Positions 56,841 to 64,000 of a DNA stretch of 64,000 bases are shown piece after piece. The translations under genes and the position numbers were made by a program. The notes beneath the pieces were generated by a model. It ran no database searches. It was not told the DNA's origin and saw nothing but the letters and a program-made list of their open reading frames with translations. Location: the NCBI GenBank assembly GCA_045544615.1, contig JAZPZI010000026.1, positions 20,914 to 84,913 of the forward strand, in the 5' to 3' direction. Each line of letters begins with the position of its first letter. Position 1 is the first letter of the stretch. The DNA comes from CAKSFT01 sp045544615. Its GTDB lineage: Bacteria > Bacillota > Clostridia > UBA1381.

Positions 56841-57926
56841 ATGATTAGTAAAGCATTCCAGAATATCGTTGCACAGATGGCGGAGGTATTCCCTAAAAGA
56901 TTCGGTATCGCCGATGCTCAGGGGTTAGTTCTTGCCTCAAACGGAAACGAAGTATCGGAGGATATTATTGAGGAGCTCGTGTATGCAGTTCCGAATGATG
57001 ATAAAATATTCTTTAAAAACGGATATACCGTAAGACTTCTTTCGGGTAAGCCGTACCCTGAGTACATAGTTTATGTTGAGGGTATTGATGAGGTTTCAAA
57101 ATATTGCTGTAATGCGGTTACTGTTGCGGCAAACAACGTAAGATATTACTACGACGAAAAGTACGACAAAACTATCTTTGTTCAGAATATTATTTTTGAC
57201 AATATGCTCGCATATGACCTTCATCAGAAGGCACACGAACTTCATGTTGAAACCGATATTCCGAGAGCTGTGTTCTATATTAAGGTGCAGAAAAAGGGTG
57301 ACAGCGGTATCTATGAGGTTATCCGTAATATGTTCCCTGATAAGGAAAAGGATTTTGTTGTAAACATTGACAGCGACAATATTGTTTTGATAAAGGAACT
57401 CCGTGATGATACGTCACCAGAATATCTTGATTCTATTGCACAGTCGATTCTGGATACTGTAAGAGCTGAAACAATGCTCACCGTATTGGTAGGTGTCAGC
57501 ACCGTTGCAGAAACAATCAATGATTTGAATGGCGCATACAAGGAAGCTCAGATTGCACTCGAGGTTGGTAAGGTGTTCAATGAAGAAAAGTACATCCTGA
57601 ATTATCAGAACCTTGGTATCGGCAGACTTATCTATCAGTTGCCGATAAAGCTCTGCGAACTTTTCTTGCAGGAGGTATTCAAAAAGGGCGATATCACCTT
57701 GCTTGACAATGAAACAATCCTCACAATAAATAAATTCTTTGAAAACGACTTGAATGTTTCGGAAACATCACGTCAGCTTTTTGTACACAGAAATACACTT
57801 GTTTACAGACTCGAAAAGATCTATAAGCTGACAGGTCTTGACCTCAGAAAGTTTGACCAGGCAATCGTATTTAAGGTTGCAATGATGGTACATAAGTACC
57901 TTGTTTCAAATTCAATGAAAATCTAA
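56841..57926 (+). CDS. CdaR/PucR-type transcriptional regulator
   Basis: The 361-residue protein has an N-terminal domain resembling the diacid-recognition fold (FPKRFGIADAQGLVLASNGN), a GGDEF-like middle (TMLTVLVGVSTVAETINDLN, GAYKEAQIALEVGK) and the PucR C-terminal HTH_30 (FFENDLNVSETSRQLFVHRN, TLVYRLEKIYKLTG). Relatives control sugar-acid use. Here no such genes follow; ftsE does. The 196-base upstream gap has a TATAAT at 56755-56760 and a T-rich hairpin-prone leader. The ligand and targets are unknown. Confidence 0.82.
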   Translation: MISKAFQNIVAQMAEVFPKRFGIADAQGLVLASNGNEVSEDIIEELVYAVPNDDKIFFKNGYTVRLLSGKPYPEYIVYVEGIDEVSKYCCNAVTVAANNVRYYYDEKYDKTIFVQNIIFDNMLAYDLHQKAHELHVETDIPRAVFYIKVQKKGDSGIYEVIRNMFPDKEKDFVVNIDSDNIVLIKELRDDTSPEYLDSIAQSILDTVRAETMLTVLVGVSTVAETINDLNGAYKEAQIALEVGKVFNEEKYILNYQNLGIGRLIYQLPIKLCELFLQEVFKKGDITLLDNETILTINKFFENDLNVSETSRQLFVHRNTLVYRLEKIYKLTGLDLRKFDQAIVFKVAMMVHKYLVSNSMKI

Positions 57927-58057
57927 AAAGTAATATGCCCGAGTGGTTGTGGATTTTTTCTGCGACCGCTATGGGCATAATTCGGTTTTACACCCTGATA
58001 ATTAGCCTGATTTTGGAAAAACTCAAAAAAATCGGGCAGAAAGGATGGTTTAATACA

Positions 58058-58747
58058 ATGATTGAATTGGTAGATGTAGTAAAAGAGTACGACAACGGTA
58101 CTCTTGCGCTCGATGGTGTGAATTTAAAAATTGAAAATGGTGAGTTCGTTTTTCTGGTAGGCTCAAGCGGTGCCGGAAAGACAACTATTACAAAACTTCT
58201 TATGAGGGAGGAGAATGTGACATCGGGTCACGTTTATCTCTACGGAGAGGATATAACCGAGATAACCCATAAGGAAATCCCGTATTTGAGAAGAAAGATG
58301 GGCGTGGTTTTTCAGGATTTCAGACTCCTGGAGGACAGAACTGTATATGAAAATGTAGAGTTTGCAATGCAGGTTGTAGGTGCATCGAAAAGAGAGATCA
58401 GAAGAAGAGTTCCTGTTGTTTTAAATCAGGTAGGACTCAGCCATAAAGCAAAGGTTTTCCCAAGAGAACTCTCGGGGGGTGAACAGCAAAGCGTTGCTCT
58501 GGCAAGAGCTCTTGTAAATAATCCGACAATCCTTATTGCGGACGAGCCTACAGGTAACTTAAACCCAAGTACCGCAATGGAAATTATGGAACTTTTTGAA
58601 AATATCAATGCGATGGGTACAACAATTATTATGGCAACCCATGCAAAGGAAATAGTTGATGCTATGAAAAAGCGAGTAATCGTGGTTTCAGACGGCAAGA
58701 TTATAAGAGACGAACTGGGAGGTGAATACGGCAATGAGATTCAGTAA
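58058..58747 (+). CDS. ftsE: Cell-division ABC ATPase FtsE
   Basis: The 229-residue ATPase has Walker A GSSGAGKTT (near 36-44), VVFQDFRLLEDRTVYENV, signature LSGGEQQSVALARA and Walker B ILIADEPTGNLNP. FtsEX links divisome or elongasome signals to cell-wall hydrolases. ATG 58058 follows AAAGGATGG. The frame reads open upstream to 57935, but that part (with an ATGCCC/GGGCAT inverted repeat near 57944-57978) is not FtsE-like. It overlaps ftsX by 14 bases. Confidence 0.94.
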   Translation: MIELVDVVKEYDNGTLALDGVNLKIENGEFVFLVGSSGAGKTTITKLLMREENVTSGHVYLYGEDITEITHKEIPYLRRKMGVVFQDFRLLEDRTVYENVEFAMQVVGASKREIRRRVPVVLNQVGLSHKAKVFPRELSGGEQQSVALARALVNNPTILIADEPTGNLNPSTAMEIMELFENINAMGTTIIMATHAKEIVDAMKKRVIVVSDGKIIRDELGGEYGNEIQ

Positions 58748-59621
58748 ATTCAAGTATTCATTCTCACAGGCGAAGAAAAACATCTTCAGAAACGGACTTA
58801 TGACAATCGCTTCGCTATTTACTATCACCTGTTGTTTGCTTATTCTGGGACTCTTTACCGTATTGTCGCAGAATGTAAACTACATAACCGACCAGGTAAA
58901 GGATCAGTGTGAAGTCCAGGTGTATATCAAGGACGGAACATCTGCAGAGCGAGTATCAGCTATCAGAGACGAAATCCTTGCACTCACTAATGTCAAGGAA
59001 GCCGAAATATTCACAAAAGAAGATGCGATGGCGTATGTAATAGAGGATATGTTTGACGGCAATGCAAAGCTTGCCGAGGGTCTTGAAAATGACACATTCC
59101 GTGATTCATACAAGGTGCGCCTTGTTGATATCGAGCAGACGGGAAACACTGTCGATGAGCTCACAAAGATTGCCGATATTGAAGATGTCCAGAACAAGCA
59201 GGATATAGTAAATGTCGTAGTAAGCCTTTCGGATGCCGTAAAGAGAGTTACAATTCTTATGATGATTTTGTTGCTCATAGTTGCAGTTGTTATTATGGCA
59301 AACACAATCAGACTTACAGTATTCAACAGAAGAAAAGAAATCAATATTATGAAATACATCGGTGCAACCGACAGATTCATCAGAATCCCGTTCATTATGG
59401 AAGGTGTTATAATCGGATTTATCGGTGCATTGGTGGCATTCGGTTTTATGTCCTGGGGATATATTGCGATTATGAACTATATTGCAGGAGCAATGCCTGT
59501 ATTTGAACTTTTGCCATACGGAAGCATTGCACCAAGCTTTGGATTATTGTTCGCACTTACCGGTTGTATGATTGGTATGGTTGGAAGTTTGATTTCAATG
59601 CGTAAGTATCTGAACGTTTAA
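58734..59621 (+). CDS. ftsX: Cell-division membrane protein FtsX
   Basis: The 295-residue protein has four helices: one near 25-45, an extracellular domain (50-165, VEVYIKD-like segment CEVQVYIKDGTSAERVSAIR) and three helices at the C-terminus in the FtsX/MacB order (IRLTVFNRRKEINIMKYIGA). It transmits FtsE ATP hydrolysis to extracellular hydrolase activators. ATG 58734 lies inside ftsE after GGGAGGTG. The M23 peptidase gene starts 12 bases after the stop. Confidence 0.95.
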   Translation: MRFSKFKYSFSQAKKNIFRNGLMTIASLFTITCCLLILGLFTVLSQNVNYITDQVKDQCEVQVYIKDGTSAERVSAIRDEILALTNVKEAEIFTKEDAMAYVIEDMFDGNAKLAEGLENDTFRDSYKVRLVDIEQTGNTVDELTKIADIEDVQNKQDIVNVVVSLSDAVKRVTILMMILLLIVAVVIMANTIRLTVFNRRKEINIMKYIGATDRFIRIPFIMEGVIIGFIGALVAFGFMSWGYIAIMNYIAGAMPVFELLPYGSIAPSFGLLFALTGCMIGMVGSLISMRKYLNV

Positions 59622-59633
59622 TAGGAGGAAGGC

Positions 59634-60785
59634 ATGAAAAAATATAGAGCACTATCACTTGCACTTGCGATTTTCTCGATTTGCAGTGTTTTGAGCTATC
59701 CTGTACTTGCCGCCAAAAGTGTAAGCGAGCTTCAGAAGGAAATGAATGAGCGTAAGAAGGAAGCAGAAGAAGCAAGCAAAAAGATTAAGGCAAAGGAAAA
59801 GGAAAAGGATGCCCAGGTTGAAAAGCGAATCGAGCTTGATATAAAAATCGGTGCACTTGAGGCGGATATTGAAGATACCGAATCGGTAATCGCCGAAAAG
59901 GATGCTGAAATTGCCGAGAAGAACGCAAGAATCACAGAACTGCAAACGCAGATAGACAACAACAGAGAAAGACTCCAGGAACGTATGAGAATCACATATG
60001 AATACGGTGGAGTATCATATATCGAAATACTTTTACAGGCAGACGGATTCAGCGACCTGCTCACAAAGATTTCGCTCTTAAAGGAGATTGTAACTCACGA
60101 CCAGAAGGTTATAAATGAGTACATCACAACTCAGACCGAGGTTGAAGAAGCGAAGAAGATTGTTGAAAAGGAACGTGACGAGGTTGTCAGCGCAAAGAAT
60201 ATCCTGGAAGGCAAGCGTTCAGAACTCAAGGAACTTCAGTCTGAAAAACAGGCAATAATTGATAGCTTGAATGCCGACATCAAGGCGCTTGAGAAGGAAG
60301 AAAAAGAAGCAGAAGCTGAATATAGTGCAATTCAGGCACAGATCAAGAAGGCGCAGTCATCAAACAGTTCGAGCGGTAAGACTGTCAACAAGGGAACAGG
60401 ACAGTTTGTGTGGCCATCTGCTGCATCGACGAGGGTTACATCATACTATGGCAGACGTGAAAAGCCAAACGCCGCCGCAACAAGCATGCACCGTGGTATT
60501 GACATTGGTGCACCGAGTGGCACTAATGTACTTGCCGCCGATTCGGGAACGGTTATAGTTGCAGGATTTGGCAGAAGCTACGGAAATTATGTAGTTATCG
60601 ACCACGGAAACGGCTATACAACTCTCTATGCTCATAACAGCAGACTTTGCGTCTCGGTTGGAGACTCTGTATCAAGAGGTCAGGTAATCGCAAAATGCGG
60701 TTCGACAGGAAACTCAACCGGTCCGCATATTCACTTTGAGATAAGCAAAAACGGAAGCCTTGTAAATCCAATGAGTTTCTTTTAA
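59634..60785 (+). CDS. Coiled-coil M23 murein peptidase (EnvC/CwlO-like partner)
   Basis: The 383-residue secreted protein has a signal peptide (1-26, LAA cleavage), a long Lys/Glu-rich coiled coil (28-245), a Ser-rich linker and an M23 LytM domain (280-383). Zn motifs are intact: HRGIDIG (H-x3-D), LYAHNS and HIHFE (H-x-H). The intact zinc site suggests it is itself an active peptidoglycan endopeptidase, unlike E. coli EnvC, and that FtsEX may gate it through the coiled coil. It is in an operon with ftsEX. Confidence 0.92.
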   Translation: MKKYRALSLALAIFSICSVLSYPVLAAKSVSELQKEMNERKKEAEEASKKIKAKEKEKDAQVEKRIELDIKIGALEADIEDTESVIAEKDAEIAEKNARITELQTQIDNNRERLQERMRITYEYGGVSYIEILLQADGFSDLLTKISLLKEIVTHDQKVINEYITTQTEVEEAKKIVEKERDEVVSAKNILEGKRSELKELQSEKQAIIDSLNADIKALEKEEKEAEAEYSAIQAQIKKAQSSNSSSGKTVNKGTGQFVWPSAASTRVTSYYGRREKPNAAATSMHRGIDIGAPSGTNVLAADSGTVIVAGFGRSYGNYVVIDHGNGYTTLYAHNSRLCVSVGDSVSRGQVIAKCGSTGNSTGPHIHFEISKNGSLVNPMSFF

Positions 60786-60793
60786 AAACTGAC

Positions 60794-60820
60794 AGGGGAG
60801 GGAAAACCTCCCCATGTTTT
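60794..60820 (+). terminator. Terminator after the M23 peptidase gene
   Basis: GGGGAGG pairs with CCTCCCC, then ATG and six Ts. It may partly separate ctpA from the ftsEX unit. Confidence 0.75.
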
Positions 60821-60881
60821 TTGAATTTTTATAGAGGTTTGGAGCATATAATGAAAACAAACCGAAAAAGGGAGAGAATGT

Positions 60882-62069
60882 ATGAAAAAGACTTTTATGA
60901 CGGTAGCAGTAACCGCACTTGTAACCTGTCTTATAACAATGACGGTAAAGGATGTCATGTATGTTCAGTCAAGAGATGGTGCAGATTACAAGCTCAAAAA
61001 CGTAATGGATGTTCTGGATAATTTTCTTGTTTATGATATCGACAGAAAAGCAATGACCGATGCCGCATCAAAAGCTATGCTTGAGACTGCAGGGGATGAG
61101 TATACCCATTATTATTCAAGCGAAGAGTTTCAAAAGTTTATGGAAGAGGTCAAAAACAATTATGTCGGAATAGGCGTTACCGTAACACCTGATGCGAGTG
61201 TCAATAAGGTGCTTGTGGTATCTGTTACCGAGGGTGCTGCGGCAGAAAAAGCAGGAATATTAAGCGGTGATTATATCGTATCTGTTAACGGGACTGAATA
61301 CCCGGCTGACAAAATGGATGATCTGGTTTCAGCAATCAGGGGAACAGATGCGGAGAATCCCGAGGGCGAAACTGTGACTCTTGGAATAGAGCGTGACGGA
61401 AAAAGGCTTGTTGTGCCGGTTGTAAGGTCGCATATTGAACAGGATACTGTAACATCAAAAGTGCTTGATAATGGCATCGGATATTTAAGAATCACGCAGT
61501 TTTGCATAAAGGATGCAAAGGTTGAGAACTCAAAAGATACCCTTGAGGACTTTATTGAGAATATGGAGTCGCTAAAGAGTCAGAATATAAAGTCGCTTAT
61601 AATTGACCTGAGAAACAATCCGGGCGGTGACCTTGATATGGTAAAGGGAATTGCTGACTATCTGTTGCCGAGCGGAACGATTCTTTATACAGAGGATAAA
61701 TTTGGTGAAAGAGTGTACTATAACTCGGACGAAAATGCAGTATCGCTTCCGATGGCTGTCTTGATAAACGGCGGCAGCGCTTCGGCATCAGAGGTTCTCT
61801 CGGGAGCACTGAGAGACTATAAAGTTGCGACTTTGGTTGGCGAGAAAACATTCGGAAAGGGCGTTGTGCAGACAATTATTCCGCTTTATGATAATTCGGG
61901 TTTGGTAATAACCTCGTCGAGATACTTCACACCGTCGGGCGAGTGTATACACGAAAAGGGAATAGAGCCTCATGTTCCGGTAAGCCTTAATGTAAATAAG
62001 TCTGTGTCAAGCCTCACTTACGAGGAGGATTTGCAACTTCAGAAGGCTGTTGAAATATTGAGTAAATAA
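60882..62069 (+). CDS. Carboxy-terminal processing peptidase CtpA/CtpB (S41)
   Basis: The 395-residue protein has an N-terminal membrane anchor (5-22), a PDZ domain near 95-180 (VGIGVTVTPDASVNKVLVVS, AGILSGDYIVSVNG) and the S41 protease core with GGSASASEVLSGALRDYK (catalytic Ser) and GEKTFGKGVVQ (catalytic Lys). It is the CtpB type, which in B. subtilis cleaves SpoIVFA to trigger SigK and sits by ftsEX. ATG 60882 follows AAAGGGAGAG. Confidence 0.93.
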   Translation: MKKTFMTVAVTALVTCLITMTVKDVMYVQSRDGADYKLKNVMDVLDNFLVYDIDRKAMTDAASKAMLETAGDEYTHYYSSEEFQKFMEEVKNNYVGIGVTVTPDASVNKVLVVSVTEGAAAEKAGILSGDYIVSVNGTEYPADKMDDLVSAIRGTDAENPEGETVTLGIERDGKRLVVPVVRSHIEQDTVTSKVLDNGIGYLRITQFCIKDAKVENSKDTLEDFIENMESLKSQNIKSLIIDLRNNPGGDLDMVKGIADYLLPSGTILYTEDKFGERVYYNSDENAVSLPMAVLINGGSASASEVLSGALRDYKVATLVGEKTFGKGVVQTIIPLYDNSGLVITSSRYFTPSGECIHEKGIEPHVPVSLNVNKSVSSLTYEEDLQLQKAVEILSK

Positions 62070-62071
62070 TG

Positions 62072-62109
62072 AAAAACCGTGCATTGGAAAGCCTGATGCA
62101 CGGTTTTTT
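62072..62109 (+). terminator. Terminator of ctpA
   Basis: AAAAACCGTGCAT pairs with ATGCACGGTTTTTT across an 11-base loop. Confidence 0.85.
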
Positions 62110-62139
62110 AAAAAAATAAAAAAAGTTTCAAAAAAGTTC

Positions 62140-62168
62140 TTGACAAAGAACGATGTATCTGCTATAAT
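62140..62168 (+). promoter_or_regulatory. Strong promoter of the tRNA-Ser pair
   Basis: Perfect TTGACA, 17-base spacer, perfect TATAAT, 18 bases before the tRNA. Confidence 0.9.
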
Positions 62169-62186
62169 ATTTTGTGTTGACGGCAT

Positions 62187-62274
62187 GGAGAGATGTCTGA
62201 GCGGTTGAAAGAGCCGGTCTTGAAAACCGGTGACGTGCGAGCGTCCGTGGGTTCGAATCCCACTCTCTCCTCCA
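62187..62274 (+). tRNA. tRNA-Ser (TGA anticodon)
   Basis: The acceptor GGAGAGA pairs with TCTCTCC. The anticodon stem CCGGT/ACCGG-type encloses loop CTTGAAA with TGA. A long class II variable arm (GACGTGCGAGCGTC) is present and CCA is encoded. Length 88 is normal for tRNA-Ser. Confidence 0.95.
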
Positions 62275-62361
62275 CATTTTTTTTATCTAAATATAGAGGA
62301 GTACGCATGCAAATTACTTTTGCTTAGGCCGCAATCGGAAATGTATGCTATTTTTATCTAC

Positions 62362-62452
62362 GGAGAAGTACTCAAGAGGCCGAAGAGGCGCCCCTGCTAA
62401 GGGTGTAGGTCGGGAAACTGGCGCGAGGGTTCAAATCCCTCCTTCTCCGCCA
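62362..62452 (+). tRNA. tRNA-Ser (GCT anticodon)
   Basis: The acceptor GGAGAAG pairs with CTTCTCC. The loop CTGCTAA has anticodon GCT, the class II variable arm is long (near 62403-62424), and CCA is encoded. It reads AGC/AGT codons and probably shares the promoter at 62140 with the upstream tRNA-Ser. The 87-base spacer holds an ATG with a good ribosome site but only six codons. Confidence 0.95.
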
Positions 62453-62457
62453 CCATT

Positions 62458-62537
62458 AAGCAAGTCATTTTTAGAATGACTTGCTTTTTGTTATACAAAA
62501 AAGTCATGATACCGATTATTGGTATCATGACTTTTTA
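62458..62537. terminator. Two tandem hairpin terminators
   Basis: Hairpin 1 pairs AAGCAAGTCATT with AATGACTTGCTT and has a T tail, ending the tRNA transcript. Hairpin 2 (62497-62537) pairs AAAAAGTCATGATACC with its complement around a seven-base loop and has T/A tails, so it can also end the minus-strand gene. Confidence 0.85.
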
Positions 62538-62598
62538 AATGCCTGATTTTAATATTAGCTTAGATGTTTATAAATGCTGTAAAAATCTAATTGGCTTA

Positions 62599-64000
62599 TT
62601 AAAGATCTTTGGTTACAGAATTACAAACAGGTTTTTGTAAATCTAAATCCTTCCACCAAAATACCTTCAAATAGCTTCCATTTCTTGAACTAAAGGATGC
62701 AGGGATAGAAGATGCTGCATTGTATGTGTGTATTTCTATCAAATTGTCTTTTGAATCATATAATGCTGCAATTACTGTACCTTTTATACTGCTTTTTGAG
62801 CTCAATGTGATTGTACACTTGAGATTGAAAAGACTAAACGCTTTTTTGACACTGATATTGCTGGTATAGAAGCACGCAATGTTGCTATCAGGCATATATG
62901 CTGTACTGTGGGCTCCGACGAAATCCTTGAAAAAGCTGAGCGGTGCATATACTAAGCCGTCAACCTTCGCAAAAGGAGTGGTTAGTGCAATCTCTTGGCC
63001 ATTTTTTACGTAGCTTGACTTTCCTACTGTGGTAGTATAAATATCATTACCAATCATAAAGGTATTTTCATCATCATAAGCTGCATTCCACTCGAATTTG
63101 CTTGTTTCAGTAAAGGCTTTTAAGGTTTCAACAAGCGGCAGCATACCCTCGCCGTTTACTGCTTTTGGCTCTAACAGCTTGACGTTTCCGTCAATAACAG
63201 TTCTGTTTGTTGCCACATCAAAGTTTCCGATTAGTTCGATAGAGTCAATCCAACATTCACCCAAGCCGTCAAATGGGTCGAATCTTAAGGTCTGTAACGT
63301 TCCGGTCCAGTATTCTTTTCTTTGATTAACATCAACATAATAGTCAATATAGTCTTCACCTTCGGTGTAGAAGTCAAAATATTGTTGCCATACTATAGTT
63401 GGATAATCAGAGGTAGCGAAGAAAAATTCACTTCTATTATTTGTTGATGAAGTTTTCTTGATTCTTGTCTTTATGTAATATACATCCTCAGTGTCGATGC
63501 TTAAGTCTCGGCAGAACATAACAGGGTCGGTGCCGGCGGCTGTTAGATGTAATGCCCCGTTTACTGCCTCATAGGATTCGACATCATCACTAAAGGTCCA
63601 GCCATCAACGCCATCTTCAAAATACCAGCCATGTATAACCTTTGTAGGATATTCATCCACCGTCTTTATTGCACTTTCAGTTTTGTGCCCGATTCTTGTC
63701 TGGTCATACAGTACATTAACTCTTTCCAACTGACTTTCTGTAGGAACAGGGTCTTCGTGTTCACCTGCATCAGGGCAGAAAGCATCTCTTATAGCATCCA
63801 TGAACTTCCAACCGTTTTCTTCTGATGGATAGATATAGTGTCCTTCGCCGATTTCGTTCAGGTTATCGATAAATACTGTATTCTTACCAACAGGTCCGAT
63901 TGCGATGTTTGGAATATATTCATCAACCATCCAGTTACACATCTTTGTAAATTCTTCGATTGATGTCATAGTACCTATATTTCCTGTCCAAGGTTCAGGG
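62599..64000 (-). CDS. GH99-like secreted protein with stalk domain, C-terminal part (partial)
   Basis: The frame stays open past the window edge, so the start is missing; about 467 codons remain. The first visible part, FIDNLNEIGEGHYIYPSEEN then GWKFMDAIRDAF, matches the end of the GH99-like/WbsX TIM barrel (typical N-E-W-G-E-G-x-x-x-x-P). Next come a beta-sandwich carbohydrate-binding-like region, a copper-amine-oxidase-N-like stalk (GEGMLPLVETLKAFTETSKF, VDGLVYAPLSFFKDFVG) and a C-terminal module (IAALYDSKDNLIEIHTYNAA, YLKVFWWKDLDLQKPVC) related to the end of the protein at 1264. A secreted glycan-active protein is likely. Confidence 0.8.
   Translation of the reverse strand, partial: PEPWTGNIGTMTSIEEFTKMCNWMVDEYIPNIAIGPVGKNTVFIDNLNEIGEGHYIYPSEENGWKFMDAIRDAFCPDAGEHEDPVPTESQLERVNVLYDQTRIGHKTESAIKTVDEYPTKVIHGWYFEDGVDGWTFSDDVESYEAVNGALHLTAAGTDPVMFCRDLSIDTEDVYYIKTRIKKTSSTNNRSEFFFATSDYPTIVWQQYFDFYTEGEDYIDYYVDVNQRKEYWTGTLQTLRFDPFDGLGECWIDSIELIGNFDVATNRTVIDGNVKLLEPKAVNGEGMLPLVETLKAFTETSKFEWNAAYDDENTFMIGNDIYTTTVGKSSYVKNGQEIALTTPFAKVDGLVYAPLSFFKDFVGAHSTAYMPDSNIACFYTSNISVKKAFSLFNLKCTITLSSKSSIKGTVIAALYDSKDNLIEIHTYNAASSIPASFSSRNGSYLKVFWWKDLDLQKPVCNSVTKDL

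Noticed and set aside
62313..62330. Six-codon frame with GAGGAG site between the two tRNA-Ser genes
   Set aside because: It is too short to call and the spacer is transcribed with tRNAs; noted only as a curiosity.
1..64000. CRISPR array, prophage, IS element or replication origin
   Set aside because: No regularly spaced direct repeats, no phage structural or integrase genes, no transposase, and no dnaA-box cluster were seen.

Overview
The window reads as a chromosomal segment of an anaerobic, spore-forming, Gram-positive member of the Clostridia (Bacillota). The evidence is a PolC-type replicative polymerase, an intact spoIIAA-spoIIAB-sigF operon, the sporulation genes yqfC, yqfD and ylbJ (spoVV), the ruvX/yrzB pair, the phoH-ybeY-dgkA-era-yqzL-recO block, fermentative pta-ackA, S-layer homology (SLH) proteins, and strong AGGAGG-type ribosome sites with TTG/GTG alternative starts. 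I see no prophage, IS transposase, CRISPR array or rRNA. The species cannot be named from sequence alone.

Layout. 1-11242: five co-directional genes for secreted or surface proteins (beta-helix proteins, a copper-amine-oxidase-N-like domain, Ig-like and SLH domains). 11288-11442: first copy of a 155-bp structured repeat. 11463-13763: divergent apbE and an OPA-type MFS transporter. 13901-15429: spoIIA operon behind a SigH-like promoter. 15409-16738: small protein, putative structured RNA, yrzB, ruvX. 16913-22627: pta, ackA, an EF-G paralogue and an orphan sugar-ABC ATPase. 22714-27105: a nucleotidyltransferase/CDP-alcohol phosphotransferase pair, then a ferrous-iron island (FeoB-associated Cys-rich protein, feoB, feoA, DtxR/MntR-type regulator) with two matching operators. 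27138-36086: carbohydrate catabolism (two AraC regulators, two Gfo/Idh/MocA oxidoreductases, a TIM-barrel isomerase, a type I dehydroquinase-like protein, an SDR, a GH36 alpha-galactosidase). 36221-36492: tRNA-Trp with a duplicated 3' end. 36495-41164: small membrane proteins, a DUF4173/Xre/DUF2975 module, an AGCS symporter. 41368-48504: stalk-domain protein, glycosyltransferase, polC, NUDIX. 48505-48657: second copy of the structured repeat. 48693-56644: ylbJ and the yqfC-to-recO block, ComEB-type deaminase, sugar isomerase. 56841-62069: CdaR/PucR-type regulator, ftsE-ftsX-M23 peptidase-ctpA. 62187-62452: two tRNA-Ser genes. 62599-64000: partial secreted GH99-like protein.

How it fits together. 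The surface cluster, the stalk-domain proteins and the carbohydrate genes suggest a cell that binds and degrades complex glycans. The housekeeping blocks are in the order usual for Firmicutes, with a few departures: pgpH is missing between phoH and ybeY, and phoH overlaps ybeY. The most unusual material is non-coding: a 153-155-bp terminal-inverted-repeat element with conserved stems and changing loops, present twice, each time between convergent genes; a 26-bp duplication of the tRNA-Trp 3' end; and a probable structured RNA beside sigF.
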